Assembly: GCA_934636435.1 (NCBI GenBank) | Contig: CAKUAQ010000002.1 | Span: 13,563 to 77,562, forward strand | Source of the DNA: an uncultured Eubacteriales bacterium | GTDB taxonomy: Bacteria; Bacillota; Clostridia; Oscillospirales; Acutalibacteraceae | Direction: 5' to 3' | Length of the DNA: 64,000 nt | In this document: positions 36,755 to 45,473 of the stretch, piece after piece | Numbering within the stretch: position 1 is the stretch's first letter | How the letters are laid out: every line of letters starts with the position of its first letter | Notes under the pieces: generated by a model | The model's input: the letters and a program-made list of their open reading frames with translations, nothing else | What the model was told of the DNA's origin: nothing | The model's database searches: none | Translations under genes and position numbers: made by a program

Positions 36755-38107
36755 TTATTCCGCCGACCCGGTCTCCTCTTTGGCATTTTTCAGCAGGAGG
36801 TTTGCCAGAATGCCCAGGATCAGGGCGCAGGCCACAGCGGTGAGGGTCACCTTGCCGAAGGAGACGGTCAGACCGCCGATACCGGTGATGAGGATGGTGG
36901 CGACCACAAACAGGTTCTTGTTCTGCCCCAGATCCACATCCTGAATCATCTTCAGACCGGAGACTGCGATGAATCCGTAGAGGGTCACGCACACGCCGCC
37001 CATCACACAGTTGGGGATGGTGGCCAGGAAGGTCACGAAGGGCCCGAAGAAGGAGATCACGATGGCGAGGATGGCGGTTGCCAGAATGGTGACCACCGAG
37101 GCATTGCCGGTGATGGCGACGCAGCCCACCGACTCACCGTAGGTGGTGTTGGGGCAGCCGCCGAAGAACGCGCCCGCGATGGAGCCCACGCCGTCGCCCA
37201 GCAGGGTGCGGTGCAGGCCCGGCTCCTCCAGCAGATCCTTGCCGATGACGGAGCTGAGGTTCTTGTGGTCGGCGATGTGCTCGGCGAACACCACGAATGC
37301 CACCGGCACATAGGCCACCGCGACCGTGGCGATATACTGCCCGTTGATCTCTTTAGCGCCCTTGAGCGCCTCCAGGAAGGTGAAGTCCGGCACCTCGAAG
37401 AACTTAAGTCCCTGGAACACGCTGAAGTTGATAACCTGCAGGGCGGGGTTGTCGGTGACATTGCCGATGACGGTGAAGATCGCCGCCACCGCATAGCCGG
37501 CGAGGATGCCCAGGATGAAGGGGATCAGTTTGGTCATTTTCTTACCGTAGGCGGAGCAGAGCATGACGGTGAACAGGGTCACCAGACCGCAGATGAGGCA
37601 GATGTAGGGGTTGGCAGCGGAGTTGCCCTCGGCATCCAGCACCTTGCCCAGCGTCAGATCGCCCACGGCGTTGCCTGCCAGCGACAGACCGATGATGGAC
37701 ACGGTGGGTCCGATCACGACGGCAGGCATCAGCTTGTTGATCCAGCCCACGCCGGCCACCTTGACCACCAGTGCGATCACCACATACACCAGACCGGCGA
37801 ATGCCGCACCCAGCAGCAAGCCCATATAGCCCGCCTGCACCGACACCGCTCCGGCGAACGCCGCCAGCATGGAGCCGATGAATGCGAAGGAGCTGCCCAG
37901 GAACACGGGGCTGCGGAATTTGGTGAACAGCAGATACACGATGGTACCCACGCCGGCGCCGAACAGGGCGGCGGATTGCTGCCTACCGTTGCCGATGATG
38001 GTGGGCACGGCGATGGTCGCCGCCAGGATCGCCAGCAGCTGCTGGAAAGCGAACACCAGCAGCTGACCGAACTTCGGCCGGTCTTGGATGTCATAATTCA
38101 GTTTCAT
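36755..38107 (-). CDS. uraA: Uracil/nucleobase:cation symporter (UraA type)
   Basis: A 450-residue NCS2 transporter with about 14 helices. The conserved segment VVFAEHIADHKNLSSVIGKD holds the Glu and His used for uracil binding and proton coupling, and GGCPNTTYGESVGCVAITGN is the second substrate-binding block. Being 58 nt behind pyrR under a pyrimidine-responsive attenuator makes uracil the likely substrate. Confidence 0.93.
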   Translation of the reverse strand: MKLNYDIQDRPKFGQLLVFAFQQLLAILAATIAVPTIIGNGRQQSAALFGAGVGTIVYLLFTKFRSPVFLGSSFAFIGSMLAAFAGAVSVQAGYMGLLLGAAFAGLVYVVIALVVKVAGVGWINKLMPAVVIGPTVSIIGLSLAGNAVGDLTLGKVLDAEGNSAANPYICLICGLVTLFTVMLCSAYGKKMTKLIPFILGILAGYAVAAIFTVIGNVTDNPALQVINFSVFQGLKFFEVPDFTFLEALKGAKEINGQYIATVAVAYVPVAFVVFAEHIADHKNLSSVIGKDLLEEPGLHRTLLGDGVGSIAGAFFGGCPNTTYGESVGCVAITGNASVVTILATAILAIVISFFGPFVTFLATIPNCVMGGVCVTLYGFIAVSGLKMIQDVDLGQNKNLFVVATILITGIGGLTVSFGKVTLTAVACALILGILANLLLKNAKEETGSAE

Positions 38108-38165
38108 ACTCGTTCCTCCTGCGTTATATTTTATATGTCAAACCCCAAACGGGGGATGAGCCGCA

Positions 38166-38711
38166 TCAATCGTCCCGGCGCACCAGCTCCACCCGGGTCA
38201 CGCCGTCGAATTCGGGGAGCTGCACCGCCACCGTCTCCCGCAGGGAGGTGGGGATGTTTTTGCCCACATAGTCCGCCCGGATGGGCAGCTCCCGGTGCCC
38301 CCGGTCCACCAGAATCGCCAGCCGGATGCAGCGGGGACGTCCCAAAGCGAAGATGGCTTCGATGGCTGCCCGCACGGTGCGCCCGGTGAACAGCACGTCG
38401 TCCACCAGCACCACCCGCTTGTCCACCACCGAAAAGGGCATCTCGGCCTTCTTCAGCACCGGGGCGTCGGCGGCTTTCGTCAGGTCGTCCCGGTAGAAGT
38501 TGATATCCAGCATCCCGCAGGGAATCTCCACGCCCTCGATGCGGGCGATGTTCGCCCCGATCATCTGGGCCAGCGGCGCTCCCCGGCGGCGGATCCCCAC
38601 CAGCACCAGGTCGTCCACGCCCCGGTTTTTCTCAACAATCTCGTGGGACATCCGCATCACCGTGCGGCGCACCGTATCCTCATCCATCAGCAGGGTGCGG
38701 GTTTCTTCCAT
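38166..38711 (-). CDS. pyrR: Bifunctional pyrimidine attenuator regulator / uracil phosphoribosyltransferase
   Basis: A 181-residue type-I phosphoribosyltransferase-fold protein. The PRPP loop is VVLVDDVLFTGRTVRAA (about residues 95-112), and LVLVGIRRRGAPLAQMI and ILVDRGHRELPIRADYVGKN are PyrR-specific. It binds pyr leader RNA when UMP is high and stabilises termination. ATG 38711 follows AAAGGGGAG; longer frames run into the attenuator. Confidence 0.96.
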   Translation of the reverse strand: MEETRTLLMDEDTVRRTVMRMSHEIVEKNRGVDDLVLVGIRRRGAPLAQMIGANIARIEGVEIPCGMLDINFYRDDLTKAADAPVLKKAEMPFSVVDKRVVLVDDVLFTGRTVRAAIEAIFALGRPRCIRLAILVDRGHRELPIRADYVGKNIPTSLRETVAVQLPEFDGVTRVELVRRDD

Positions 38712-38735
38712 GGCGTGTCTCCCCTTTCCGGCAGC

Positions 38736-38870
38736 ATAAAAAAAGATCCTGTCGTACCAACCGACAAGATCGCAACACAACACAGACCCGGGCGCACCGC
38801 ACCCGCTGTCTCTATTCAGTCTCTTGTCGGCATCACGGTACCGCTCTTAAAGAAGAACCTTTTTTCTAAG
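38736..38870 (-). promoter_or_regulatory. PyrR-type transcription attenuator
   Basis: Read leftward: a 5' segment CCGACAAGA (38822-38830) can pair with TCTTGTCGG (38761-38769), which is also the 5' arm of the terminator stem 38762-38771 / 38745-38754. That stem is followed by seven T residues. So antiterminator and terminator are mutually exclusive, as in Bacillus pyr leaders. A GC hairpin between them is the likely PyrR-binding anti-antiterminator. Confidence 0.85.
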
Positions 38871-38874
38871 GCGT

Positions 38875-38903
38875 ATTATACGCGCCTATGGGGCGTTTGT
38901 CAA
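38875..38903 (-). promoter_or_regulatory. pyrR-uraA promoter
   Basis: Full consensus read leftward: TTGACA (38898-38903), 17-bp spacer, TATAAT (38875-38880). Confidence 0.92.
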
Positions 38904-39008
38904 CCCCCAATTTAACAAATTCGACATATTTTTGAAAATTGCCGGTTTTTTTACCCTGTGCGCCCCTCTTTCCCCCGCTCGGCGCATTTTGCCCATTTGT
39001 TCCCACCG

Positions 39009-39040
39009 GCCGCCCCGGGCACGATGCCCCGGGCGGCTTT
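39009..39040 (+). terminator. Orphan GC hairpin
   Basis: A 13-bp perfect stem (39009-39021 with 39025-39037, loop CGA) followed by TTTG. No gene precedes it on the plus strand, so its role is unclear. A 14-bp palindrome GCATACCGGTATGC lies at 39118-39131 nearby. Confidence 0.4.
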
Positions 39041-39212
39041 GTGCGAGAAAAAAGGAAGGCGGCTATACCTTGCCGGGCGGCGTATACAGATTGATGCATA
39101 CCTTTTTCTGTTCCTGTGCATACCGGTATGCAAGACGGGGGGCCGCCGGGGGCCGGCACCTTCCCCGCCGTGTGCCGGGGACGGCGGTACGGTTTCGGAG
39201 CATATAAAGGTA

Positions 39213-39302
39213 ATGAACGCCGCCAAGCGCCTGAATCGGGAGCAGCTATCCCATCTGACCGCCATCATGCGGGATATGGCGGAGCGGAAAACCGATAAAT
39301 AA
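39213..39302 (+). CDS. Possible 29-residue protein
   Basis: ATG 39213 to TAA 39300-39302 encodes a charged, helix-prone peptide (MNAAKRLNREQLSHLTAIMR then DMAERKTDK). AAAGG is only 2 nt from the ATG, a poor spacing, and no promoter is clear. Included as a weak candidate because the frame has a regular amphipathic pattern in an otherwise empty stretch. Confidence 0.25.
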   Translation: MNAAKRLNREQLSHLTAIMRDMAERKTDK

Positions 39303-39500
39303 CCGCTGCCCGCCCTCATCCTCTGTTATAAAGTAAGTACAGCGCCCGTACTTTGCTTAATAATGCGAAACGCAGGCGCTTTTTCGTTATGTGAGGTCTG
39401 AGAGAGTTCCCTCGGCGCTCATGCGCCGCCATAGCGGCCGATGCCTGCCAGGCAACCGCCGCTGTCCCGGCGCCGTCTGCCGTGCCTGTGCCATACCGCA

Positions 39501-39532
39501 AAAAAAGCCGCACGATTTTGTGCGGCTTTTTT
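39501..39532. terminator. Bidirectional terminator after tRNA-Arg
   Basis: A 13-bp perfect stem (39501-39513 with 39520-39532) that begins with A6 and ends with T6, so it works in both directions. Confidence 0.85.
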
Positions 39533-39538
39533 CTGCTC

Positions 39539-39615
39539 TGGCGTCCCCGATTGGAGTCGAACCAACGGCCTATCGCTTAGGAGGCGATCGCTCTATCCTA
39601 CTGAGCTACGGAGAC
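39539..39615 (-). tRNA. tRNA-Arg, anticodon CCU
   Basis: A 77-nt cloverleaf read leftward: acceptor GTCTCCG/CGGGGAC (with one G-T pair), D arm with AGCTCAGT-AGG-TAGAGC, anticodon stem ATCGC/GCGAT around loop CTCCTAA, T arm GGTTCGACTCC, and an encoded CCA. Anticodon CCU reads AGG. Confidence 0.95.
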
Positions 39616-39629
39616 GGATACCGATTGAT

Positions 39630-39658
39630 AGTGTACCCATTCTCCGCGGATTTGTCAA
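39630..39658 (-). promoter_or_regulatory. tRNA-Arg promoter
   Basis: Read leftward: TTGACA (39653-39658), 17-bp spacer, TACACT (39630-39635), 15 nt before the tRNA. Confidence 0.8.
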
Positions 39659-39856
39659 GGGGTCGCGGCAAAAAAGCACAATTTTCCACAGTTGTGCCGC
39701 CGGCGGCGGAGACCGACAACGGTCGGTGAACCCGCACGGCGCGCGGGGTATCCTGAGCAGCTGCGGAACAAAGCTCCCGTACAGCCGACTTTGCGCCGTC
39801 AAACGGAAACAACACCGGCATAAACGGTAAGATTTCGTCCGGTTTGCGTGTTTTTC

Positions 39857-39885
39857 TTGCAGTCCCCCCGTCCTCGTGCTATAAT
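39857..39885 (+). promoter_or_regulatory. Promoter of the DUF3048 lipoprotein gene
   Basis: TTGCAG (39857-39862), 17-bp spacer, TATAAT (39880-39885). Between the tRNA and here no gene is seen. Confidence 0.8.
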
Positions 39886-39915
39886 GAGGAAAAACCACGA
39901 AAGAAGGATTTTTCC

Positions 39916-40986
39916 ATGACACATTCCCTTTTGCGGCGGCTGACAGCGGCCGGAGCGGTGCTCCTGCTGCTGGCGGCGCTGGGCGGCTGTGGGCAGCAGC
40001 CCGCCGCCGATTCTTCGGCTCCCGCCCCCACCGCGCCTACGACCACCACCACCACCGCCCCCAAGTTGGGACTGAACCGGCTCACCGGGCTGGAGGATAT
40101 GGCCACCGACAACGACCGCCCCATCGGGTTTGTGGTCACGGACGAGACCTCTACGCTGGTGCAGCTGGGGCTGGAATCCGCCGATTTCTACTTTGAGGCG
40201 GAAACCGAGGGGGGCATTCCCCGGATTCTGGCGGTGTATTCCAGCGTGGATCGGATCCCCGAGGCCATCGGTCCGGTGCGCTCCGCCCGTCCCCATTTTG
40301 TGAAGATTGCCAAGGCGCTGGACGCAATCTATTGCCACATCGGCGGCTCCCCCTCCGGACTGGACACCATCAAGCAGCTGGGAGTCACCGAGCTGACCAA
40401 CACCTACATCACCCACCCGGTGCTGAAGGCCAGCAAGAATTTTTCCTGGAACCGGTCGGCATACATGAAGGATAAGGTCACGGAGAAGATCCGGAAACAG
40501 AAGATTGCCGTCACCTCCTCCTATAAATCCCCCTACCGGTTCGGCACCAAGTCCGGCTCCCTGAACGCCAACACAGTGAATGTGCAGATCTCCGAGGCCT
40601 ATCACATGGCCTTCACCTATGACGGCGGGCGCGGTGTGTATCAGAAGCACCGGAACACGCTGGAGTCTCCCGTCCACGTCACCGCCACCGGCGGCACCAT
40701 CGAGGCCGCCAACGTGATCGTGATGTATGCGCCCCGGTCGGTGGACGAAACCTACACCTACGATAAGCAGAACGACAAGCAGACCACCCGCTATAATTTT
40801 GCCATGGAAAACGGCAGCGGCACACTGGCCAGCGGCGGCACGGCGCGGGATATCCGCTACACCTGCACCACCGCCGGGCTGCATTTCTATGAAAGCGACG
40901 GCACCACCCCGCTGACGGTCGCCCCGGGTAAAACCTTTGTATGTCTGGTGGGCAGTCATCTGCGGAACAGCACGAAGATCAACTGA
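39916..40986 (+). CDS. DUF3048 (YerB-like) lipoprotein
   Basis: A 356-residue lipoprotein. The signal peptide ends in a lipobox LGGC (Cys about residue 27), followed by a Ser/Pro/Thr linker. The body has DNDRPIGFVVTDET, ADFYFEAETEGGIPRILAVY and IGPVRSARPHFVKIAK, the DUF3048 N-terminal block, then a C-terminal block with NAYTVNVQIS-like sequence, NVIVMYAP and GKTFVCLVG. Function of the family is unknown; it is common in Firmicutes, including spore formers. Monocistronic between its promoter and a hairpin. Confidence 0.88.
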   Translation: MTHSLLRRLTAAGAVLLLLAALGGCGQQPAADSSAPAPTAPTTTTTTAPKLGLNRLTGLEDMATDNDRPIGFVVTDETSTLVQLGLESADFYFEAETEGGIPRILAVYSSVDRIPEAIGPVRSARPHFVKIAKALDAIYCHIGGSPSGLDTIKQLGVTELTNTYITHPVLKASKNFSWNRSAYMKDKVTEKIRKQKIAVTSSYKSPYRFGTKSGSLNANTVNVQISEAYHMAFTYDGGRGVYQKHRNTLESPVHVTATGGTIEAANVIVMYAPRSVDETYTYDKQNDKQTTRYNFAMENGSGTLASGGTARDIRYTCTTAGLHFYESDGTTPLTVAPGKTFVCLVGSHLRNSTKIN

Positions 40987-41002
40987 TCGGTCGGATCATA
41001 GC

Positions 41003-41040
41003 CACGCCCCCCGGAGCAGCTTTGCTCCGGGGGGCGTGTT
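41003..41040. terminator. Terminator between the DUF3048 gene and noc
   Basis: A 16-bp perfect GC stem (41003-41018 with 41023-41038) between convergent genes. Its T-run is short. Confidence 0.7.
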
Positions 41041-41078
41041 GCGGTTATGCAGAAATTTTCGGTCGGGATGGACGCGCG

Positions 41079-41906
41079 TCAGCGGCTCAGCAGCGGCTTG
41101 CGGGCTCCGGTCTTGGGGATACGCACCACATACTCGATAAAGTCCCCCTCCTCCCGCCGCTGGGAGGAGGCGGAAATGCCGCCCCGACGCATAATATCCA
41201 GCGCGTGGTTCACGGTATTGAAGAATACCCGCACATCCCTCACCAGCGGCTGCGCCGGGCGGCGGCGCACCCGCCCCGCCAGCAGCTCCTCCACCAGCCG
41301 TTCGCTGCGGGCCACGGTCATATGCTCTGCGATCATCCGCTCCAGCGCCTGGCCCCGCAGGGCATCGTCCTCCAACCGCAGCAGCGCCCGGGCGTGGCGC
41401 TCGGTCAGCCCCGCCTGCTGCATCCGCTGGCGCTCCTCCTCCGGCAGCCGCAGCAGCCGCAGCTTATTGGCCACCGCCGATTGAGAATATCCCAGCTGCT
41501 GCGCCGCCTCGCTCTGGGTCAGCTCATAATCCTGTATGAGCCGCTGAATGCCCTCCGCCACCTCAAAGCAATTCATGTTTTCACGCTGGAGATTTTCCAC
41601 CAGCGCCAGTACACTGCGCTGGCGGTCGGTGACCGACAGCTCCACGCAGGGCACCCGACTGAGCCCGGCAATGCGGGCGGCGCGCAGCCGCCGCTCCCCG
41701 GCGATCAGCACCGGCCCCTCCGGCTCCATCGACACCGTCAGCGGCTGCAGCACCCCGTTTTCGCTGATGCTCTGCGCCAGCTCCACCAGCCCCTCCAGCG
41801 GAAATTCCCGCCGGGGCTGGCTGGGGTTAGGACGGATATCCGCCGTGGGGATCATCCATACCTGCCCCTGACACTCATAAGGTCGCTTCAATTTTCGATC
41901 TCGCAT
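41079..41906 (-). CDS. noc: Nucleoid occlusion protein Noc (ParB paralogue)
   Basis: A 275-residue ParB-fold protein: IRPNPSQPRREFPLEGLVEL, GERRLRAARIAGLSRVPCVE, ENLQRENMNCFEVAEGIQRL, then the helix-turn-helix LTQSEAAQQLGYSQSAVANK. Its place just after rsmG is the standard noc position in Firmicutes, separate from the parA-parB pair at 33.7-35.8 kb. The membrane-binding N-terminal helix described in Bacillus Noc is not obvious; the N-terminus here reads MRDRKLKRPYECQGQ. ATG 41906 follows AAAGGGGAA. A parS site lies in its 5' region. Confidence 0.88.
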   Translation of the reverse strand: MRDRKLKRPYECQGQVWMIPTADIRPNPSQPRREFPLEGLVELAQSISENGVLQPLTVSMEPEGPVLIAGERRLRAARIAGLSRVPCVELSVTDRQRSVLALVENLQRENMNCFEVAEGIQRLIQDYELTQSEAAQQLGYSQSAVANKLRLLRLPEEERQRMQQAGLTERHARALLRLEDDALRGQALERMIAEHMTVARSERLVEELLAGRVRRRPAQPLVRDVRVFFNTVNHALDIMRRGGISASSQRREEGDFIEYVVRIPKTGARKPLLSR

Positions 41907-41942
41907 ACCGATTCCCCTTTCTGTTGCGGCTCCGCGGGGAAA

Positions 41943-41958
41943 TGTTTCACGTGAAACA
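41943..41958. other. parS site 2, in the noc upstream region
   Basis: A second perfect TGTTTCACGTGAAACA, 37 bp upstream of the noc start. Confidence 0.97.
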
Positions 41959-42072
41959 ATGCAAAGCAGCCCTTTCTCCCCCGGCGGATGCCCTCCTGCA
42001 TCCTCACCATACCACACCGGGCGGAGAAAAGGCTGTCACATTCGGTTGTCGGGAAATGATTTTTTCGGGAAA

Positions 42073-42798
42073 TTACAAGGGCTTTTTTGTGATTTTCGTT
42101 CCCTGCCGGGGATAGGCTGTCGGGGTGTGGGCAATCTTGTCGATGGGCAGCAGCAGCCGCTCCATGGATTCCTCCCCCGCCGCCGTGGCGGGCAGCGTCA
42201 CCGCCAGCGGTGCGCCCGACCGGCCGCCCAACAGCTGGATGGCGCGGGCCGCCGCCGCGCTCTCCTGTGCACCGTCCCGGCCTTTCAGCGCGATGAACCG
42301 GCCGCCTAATTTCACGAAGGGCAGACAGTATTCGGACAGCGCCGGCAACGCCGCCACCGCCCGGGCGGTGGCCACGTCGAACTGCTCCCGCAGGGTGGGA
42401 TCGCGGCCGCCCTCCTCGGCGCGGGCGTGCACCCGGCGGGCGTCCAGCCCCAGCGCGCCGCACAAGGTCTCCAGAAACACCAGCCGCTTATTGAGACTGT
42501 CCAGCAGAGTCAGCCGGCAGTCCGGGCGCAGCAGCGCCAGCGGCACCCCGGGGAAGCCCGCCCCGGTGCCCACATCGATGAGAGAAAAGGCTCCCTCCGG
42601 CAGCAGCGGCGCCGCCGCCAAGCTGTCGGCAAAGTGCTTCACCGTAATGCCCGCCGGGTCGGTGATGGCGGTCAGGTTGATATTTTCGTTCCATTCCACC
42701 AGCAGGCGGGCATAGATATCCAGCCGCTCCGCCAGCTCCGCCGAAACCTCCACAGAAAACCCGGCGGCAATGCGGGTCAACAATTCCCGGTCGATCAT
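42073..42798 (-). CDS. rsmG: 16S rRNA (guanine-527 N7) methyltransferase RsmG
   Basis: A 241-residue SAM-dependent enzyme. It has NLTAITDPAGITVKHFADS, the SAM loop IDVGTGAGFPGVPLA (about residues 73-87) and VATARAVAALPALSEYCLPF, all GidB/RsmG blocks. It methylates 16S rRNA in the streptomycin-sensitive 530 loop. It normally abuts mnmG; here 204 nt carrying an mnmG fragment copy lie between them. Confidence 0.96.
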   Translation of the reverse strand: MIDRELLTRIAAGFSVEVSAELAERLDIYARLLVEWNENINLTAITDPAGITVKHFADSLAAAPLLPEGAFSLIDVGTGAGFPGVPLALLRPDCRLTLLDSLNKRLVFLETLCGALGLDARRVHARAEEGGRDPTLREQFDVATARAVAALPALSEYCLPFVKLGGRFIALKGRDGAQESAAAARAIQLLGGRSGAPLAVTLPATAAGEESMERLLLPIDKIAHTPTAYPRQGTKITKKPL

Positions 42799-42854
42799 GA
42801 AAGCATCCTTCCTCTCCTGTTTTTTGGGGTTCGCCGCGGGAGCGGCGGCAGCGC

Positions 42855-42976
42855 CGCCGTTTCCTGCACCTCTTTGTGCGGCCCATGAATATCCCCGTAG
42901 GGCGTGTCCGGAGACAGCCGCCGCTTTCCCATCCGGCGCATCTCGTCGATATCTCGTTGCTTCCGGCGGATCGGTC
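42855..42976 (-). pseudogene. Duplicated fragment of the mnmG 3' region
   Basis: This stretch aligns without gaps to mnmG codons near 43121-43240. The translated copy [20 protein letters not shown] continuing DTPYGDIHGPHKEVQET matches 27 of 37 residues of Mnm[21 protein letters not shown]...[20 protein letters not shown] identity by eye is near 78%. No start or full domain is present. It looks like a partial tandem duplication beside the parent gene. Confidence 0.85.
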
Positions 42977-43002
42977 GCGGCAAGCCGCCCACAGAGCGCT
43001 GC

Positions 43003-44889
43003 CTATTTTTCCTCCGGTGTCCGGCCCCGGGTGCTGCTCCACACGATCAGCACCGAAATGTCCGACGGGCTGACTCCGCTGATGCGGGAGGCCTGCCCTA
43101 TGCTGTCGGGACGCACCCGCAGCAGCTTTTCCTGTGCCTCTTTGCGCAGCCCGTGAATCGTATCGTAGGGTGTATCCGGTGCGAGCCGGCGCTTTTCCAG
43201 TCGCCGCATCTCATCGATGTCCCGCTGCTCCCGGCGGATGTAGCCCTCGTATTTCAGCTCTACCTCCAGCTGCTCCATCACCAGCGACTCCAATTCCGGC
43301 CGACCGGTATCCACCGGGGTCAGCACCGCATAGCCCAGCTGGGGGCGGCGCAGCAGCTCCTCCAGCCGCACACCGGTGGCCACGGGGGTGGTGCCGCTGG
43401 CGGTCAGCAGAGCATTCAGTTCCTCCGAGGGGGGCAGAACGGTGTCGTGCAGGCGGCGGCGCTCCGCTTCCTTGGCTGCCTGTCGGGCGGTGAAGTGCGC
43501 CCACCGGGCATCGTCCACCAGTCCGACCTGCCGTCCCAGCGGGGTCAGCCGCACGTCGGCATTGTCCTGTCGCAGCACCAGTCGGTATTCGCTGCGGCTG
43601 GTCATCATCCGATAGGGGTCGGTGCAGCCCTTGGTCACCAGATCATCCACCAGCGTACCGATATAGCTGGACGCCCGATCAAGGATCAGCGGCTCCTCCC
43701 CCTTCAGCTTAAGAGCGGCGTTGATACCCGCCACCAGCCCCTGAGCAGCGGCCTCCTCGTACCCGGAGCTGCCGTTGAACTGCCCGGCACCGTACAGCCC
43801 CGGCACATCCGGAAATTCCAGCGTCATGCTCATCTGCACCGGATCCACGCAATCGTATTCGATGGCATAGGCGGGGCGCATCACCTGCACCTGCTCCAAT
43901 CCGGGGATGGTGTGCAGGAATTGCAGCTGCACATCCACCGGCAAACTGGAGCTAAGCCCCTGCAGGTACATTTCCTCCGTGTTTTTGCCGCAAGGCTCGA
44001 TGAACACCTGATGACGCTCCTTGTCGGCAAATCGCACGATCTTATCCTCGATGCTGGGGCAATACCGGGGGCCGACTCCCTCAATTTTGCCGCCGTACAG
44101 GGGCGAGCGGTGGAGATTGTCCAGAATCACCCGCTTGGTTGCGGCGGAGGTCCAGGTGATATGGCAGGGCAGCGTATTGTGGAGGGGCACATCCGTCTCA
44201 AAGGAAAAGGGCGTCACCGGCTCCTCCCCGTCCTGCTGCTCCAGCCGGGTGAAGTCGATGCTGCGGCGCAGCACCCGGGAGGGGGTGCCGGTCTTGAAAC
44301 GGCGCAGCCGCAGCCCCAGCTGCTCCAGCGAGGCGGACAGCGCCGTGGCGGGGAACATCCCGTCGGGGCCGCTGTCGTAGGACACGTCCCCCACATACAC
44401 CCTGCCCCGCAGGAAGGTACCGGTGGCCAGCACCACCGCCCGCGCCAGATATTGCACCTCCAGCCGGGTGGTCAGCCGGAACCGGCCGTCCTCCAATCGC
44501 TCCAGCCGGACGATTTCCCCCTGCCGCAGCTCCAGATTTTCCGTCTGCTCCAGCGTGTGCTTCATATCGGTGGAATAGGCCCGCCGGTCGATCTGCGCCC
44601 GCAGGGAATGCACCGCCGGACCCTTGCCCCGGTTGAGCATCCGGCTTTGCAGCATATTCCGGTCGGCGGCTTTTCCCATTTCGCCGCCCAGCGCGTCGAT
44701 CTCCCGCACCAGATGTCCCTTCGCCGTGCCGCCGATAGAGGGGTTGCAGGGCATATTCCCCACCCAGTCCAGATTGATGGTGAACAGCGCCGTTTTGCAC
44801 CCCAGCCGGGCGGCGGCCAGCGCCGCCTCGATGCCCGCATGACCGGCGCCGATCACCGCAATGTCGTATTCCGCTTCTACAAATTCCAT
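43003..44889 (-). CDS. mnmG: tRNA uridine-5-carboxymethylaminomethyl modification enzyme MnmG (GidA)
   Basis: A 628-residue FAD enzyme. The FAD loop [15 protein letters not shown] is near residue 13, then [37 protein letters not shown] and [20 protein letters not shown]; the C-terminal helical domain has LSRP-type [12 protein letters not shown] and [14 protein letters not shown]. With MnmE it makes the cmnm5 group of wobble uridine in tRNA. The start [14 protein letters not shown] is close to the family start. Confidence 0.97.
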   Translation of the reverse strand: MEFVEAEYDIAVIGAGHAGIEAALAAARLGCKTALFTINLDWVGNMPCNPSIGGTAKGHLVREIDALGGEMGKAADRNMLQSRMLNRGKGPAVHSLRAQIDRRAYSTDMKHTLEQTENLELRQGEIVRLERLEDGRFRLTTRLEVQYLARAVVLATGTFLRGRVYVGDVSYDSGPDGMFPATALSASLEQLGLRLRRFKTGTPSRVLRRSIDFTRLEQQDGEEPVTPFSFETDVPLHNTLPCHITWTSAATKRVILDNLHRSPLYGGKIEGVGPRYCPSIEDKIVRFADKERHQVFIEPCGKNTEEMYLQGLSSSLPVDVQLQFLHTIPGLEQVQVMRPAYAIEYDCVDPVQMSMTLEFPDVPGLYGAGQFNGSSGYEEAAAQGLVAGINAALKLKGEEPLILDRASSYIGTLVDDLVTKGCTDPYRMMTSRSEYRLVLRQDNADVRLTPLGRQVGLVDDARWAHFTARQAAKEAERRRLHDTVLPPSEELNALLTASGTTPVATGVRLEELLRRPQLGYAVLTPVDTGRPELESLVMEQLEVELKYEGYIRREQRDIDEMRRLEKRRLAPDTPYDTIHGLRKEAQEKLLRVRPDSIGQASRISGVSPSDISVLIVWSSTRGRTPEEK

Positions 44890-44949
44890 ACTCGTTACTT
44901 CCTTGTCTGCCGCTTAATATATACTAAAAATGGCGATATTTCCTTTTTT

Positions 44950-45130
44950 TTGGTTTTTCACAAAGTTTTCCACTTTTCCACCGGAAAATTTCGCCATTTC
45001 AAGGGGAAAACCCGGATTATCCCCAGAGTAGAGGGATTTATTTCACAGTTTCCACCGAGTTTTCCACAATACACCCGGAAAATCCGCGCAACGGCGGGGT
45101 TTTCGACCGCCCGGGCGGTGGAAAACCTAT
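44950..45130. other. Cluster of DnaA-box-like 9-mers upstream of mnmG
   Basis: Boxes seen: TTTTTCACA (44954-44962), TTTTCCACT (44966-44974), TTTTCCACC (44974-44982), TTATCCCCA (45017-45025), TTTTCCACA (45060-45068) and, inverted, GGTGGAAAA (45118-45126). The density resembles that of the dnaA-dnaN gap. The whole stretch 44890-45216 has no conventional gene. mnmG (gidA) flanks oriC in Escherichia coli, so a replication-linked or DnaA-regulatory role is possible. Confidence 0.6.
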
Positions 45131-45216
45131 TTTATTTCCAACACCGGGCGCATAAAAGGGGTAGCGGTCCCATAGATATTACCAACTGTAAATTTTATGA
45201 GAGCTGGTGCGACGCA

Positions 45217-45294
45217 ATGGACAAAAAGCTGCGGTTCTGGTTCTGGTGCGGCATTGCCATTGCAATCCTGTGGGTGCTGGCGGCCAGATATTAG
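45217..45294 (+). CDS. Possible 25-residue single-helix membrane peptide
   Basis: ATG 45217 to TAG 45292-45294 encodes MDKKLRFWFWCGIAIAILWV then LAARY: a basic N-terminus, about 16 hydrophobic residues and a short polar end. The ribosome site is weak. A terminator whose T6 run faces plus-strand transcripts lies at 45529-45560, the only candidate plus-strand gene before it being this one. Confidence 0.35.
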   Translation: MDKKLRFWFWCGIAIAILWVLAARY

Positions 45295-45473
45295 ATGTCA
45301 AACGCTGCCCGGATCACCCGCCGGGAGACGGCGGAAAAATGCTCAATCGACAGCGCAGCAGGTGCATTGTGCGCCGCGGTGACGACCATATGGAAGGACC
45401 GCATGCAAATTTCAGCTCACCCGTTCTGTGCCGGCAGTATGAATCCCGCCGTTTCTCCTAACGACCAACCACT

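Noticed and set aside
36581..38389. A 602-codon plus-strand frame opposite uraA and pyrR
   Set aside because: His/Gly/Asp-rich mirror of membrane-protein codons; no domain or start signal.
42904..45294. A 796-codon plus-strand frame opposite mnmG
   Set aside because: Antisense shadow of mnmG; it runs into the empty gap only by chance. The short peptide at its end is listed separately because it has its own ATG.
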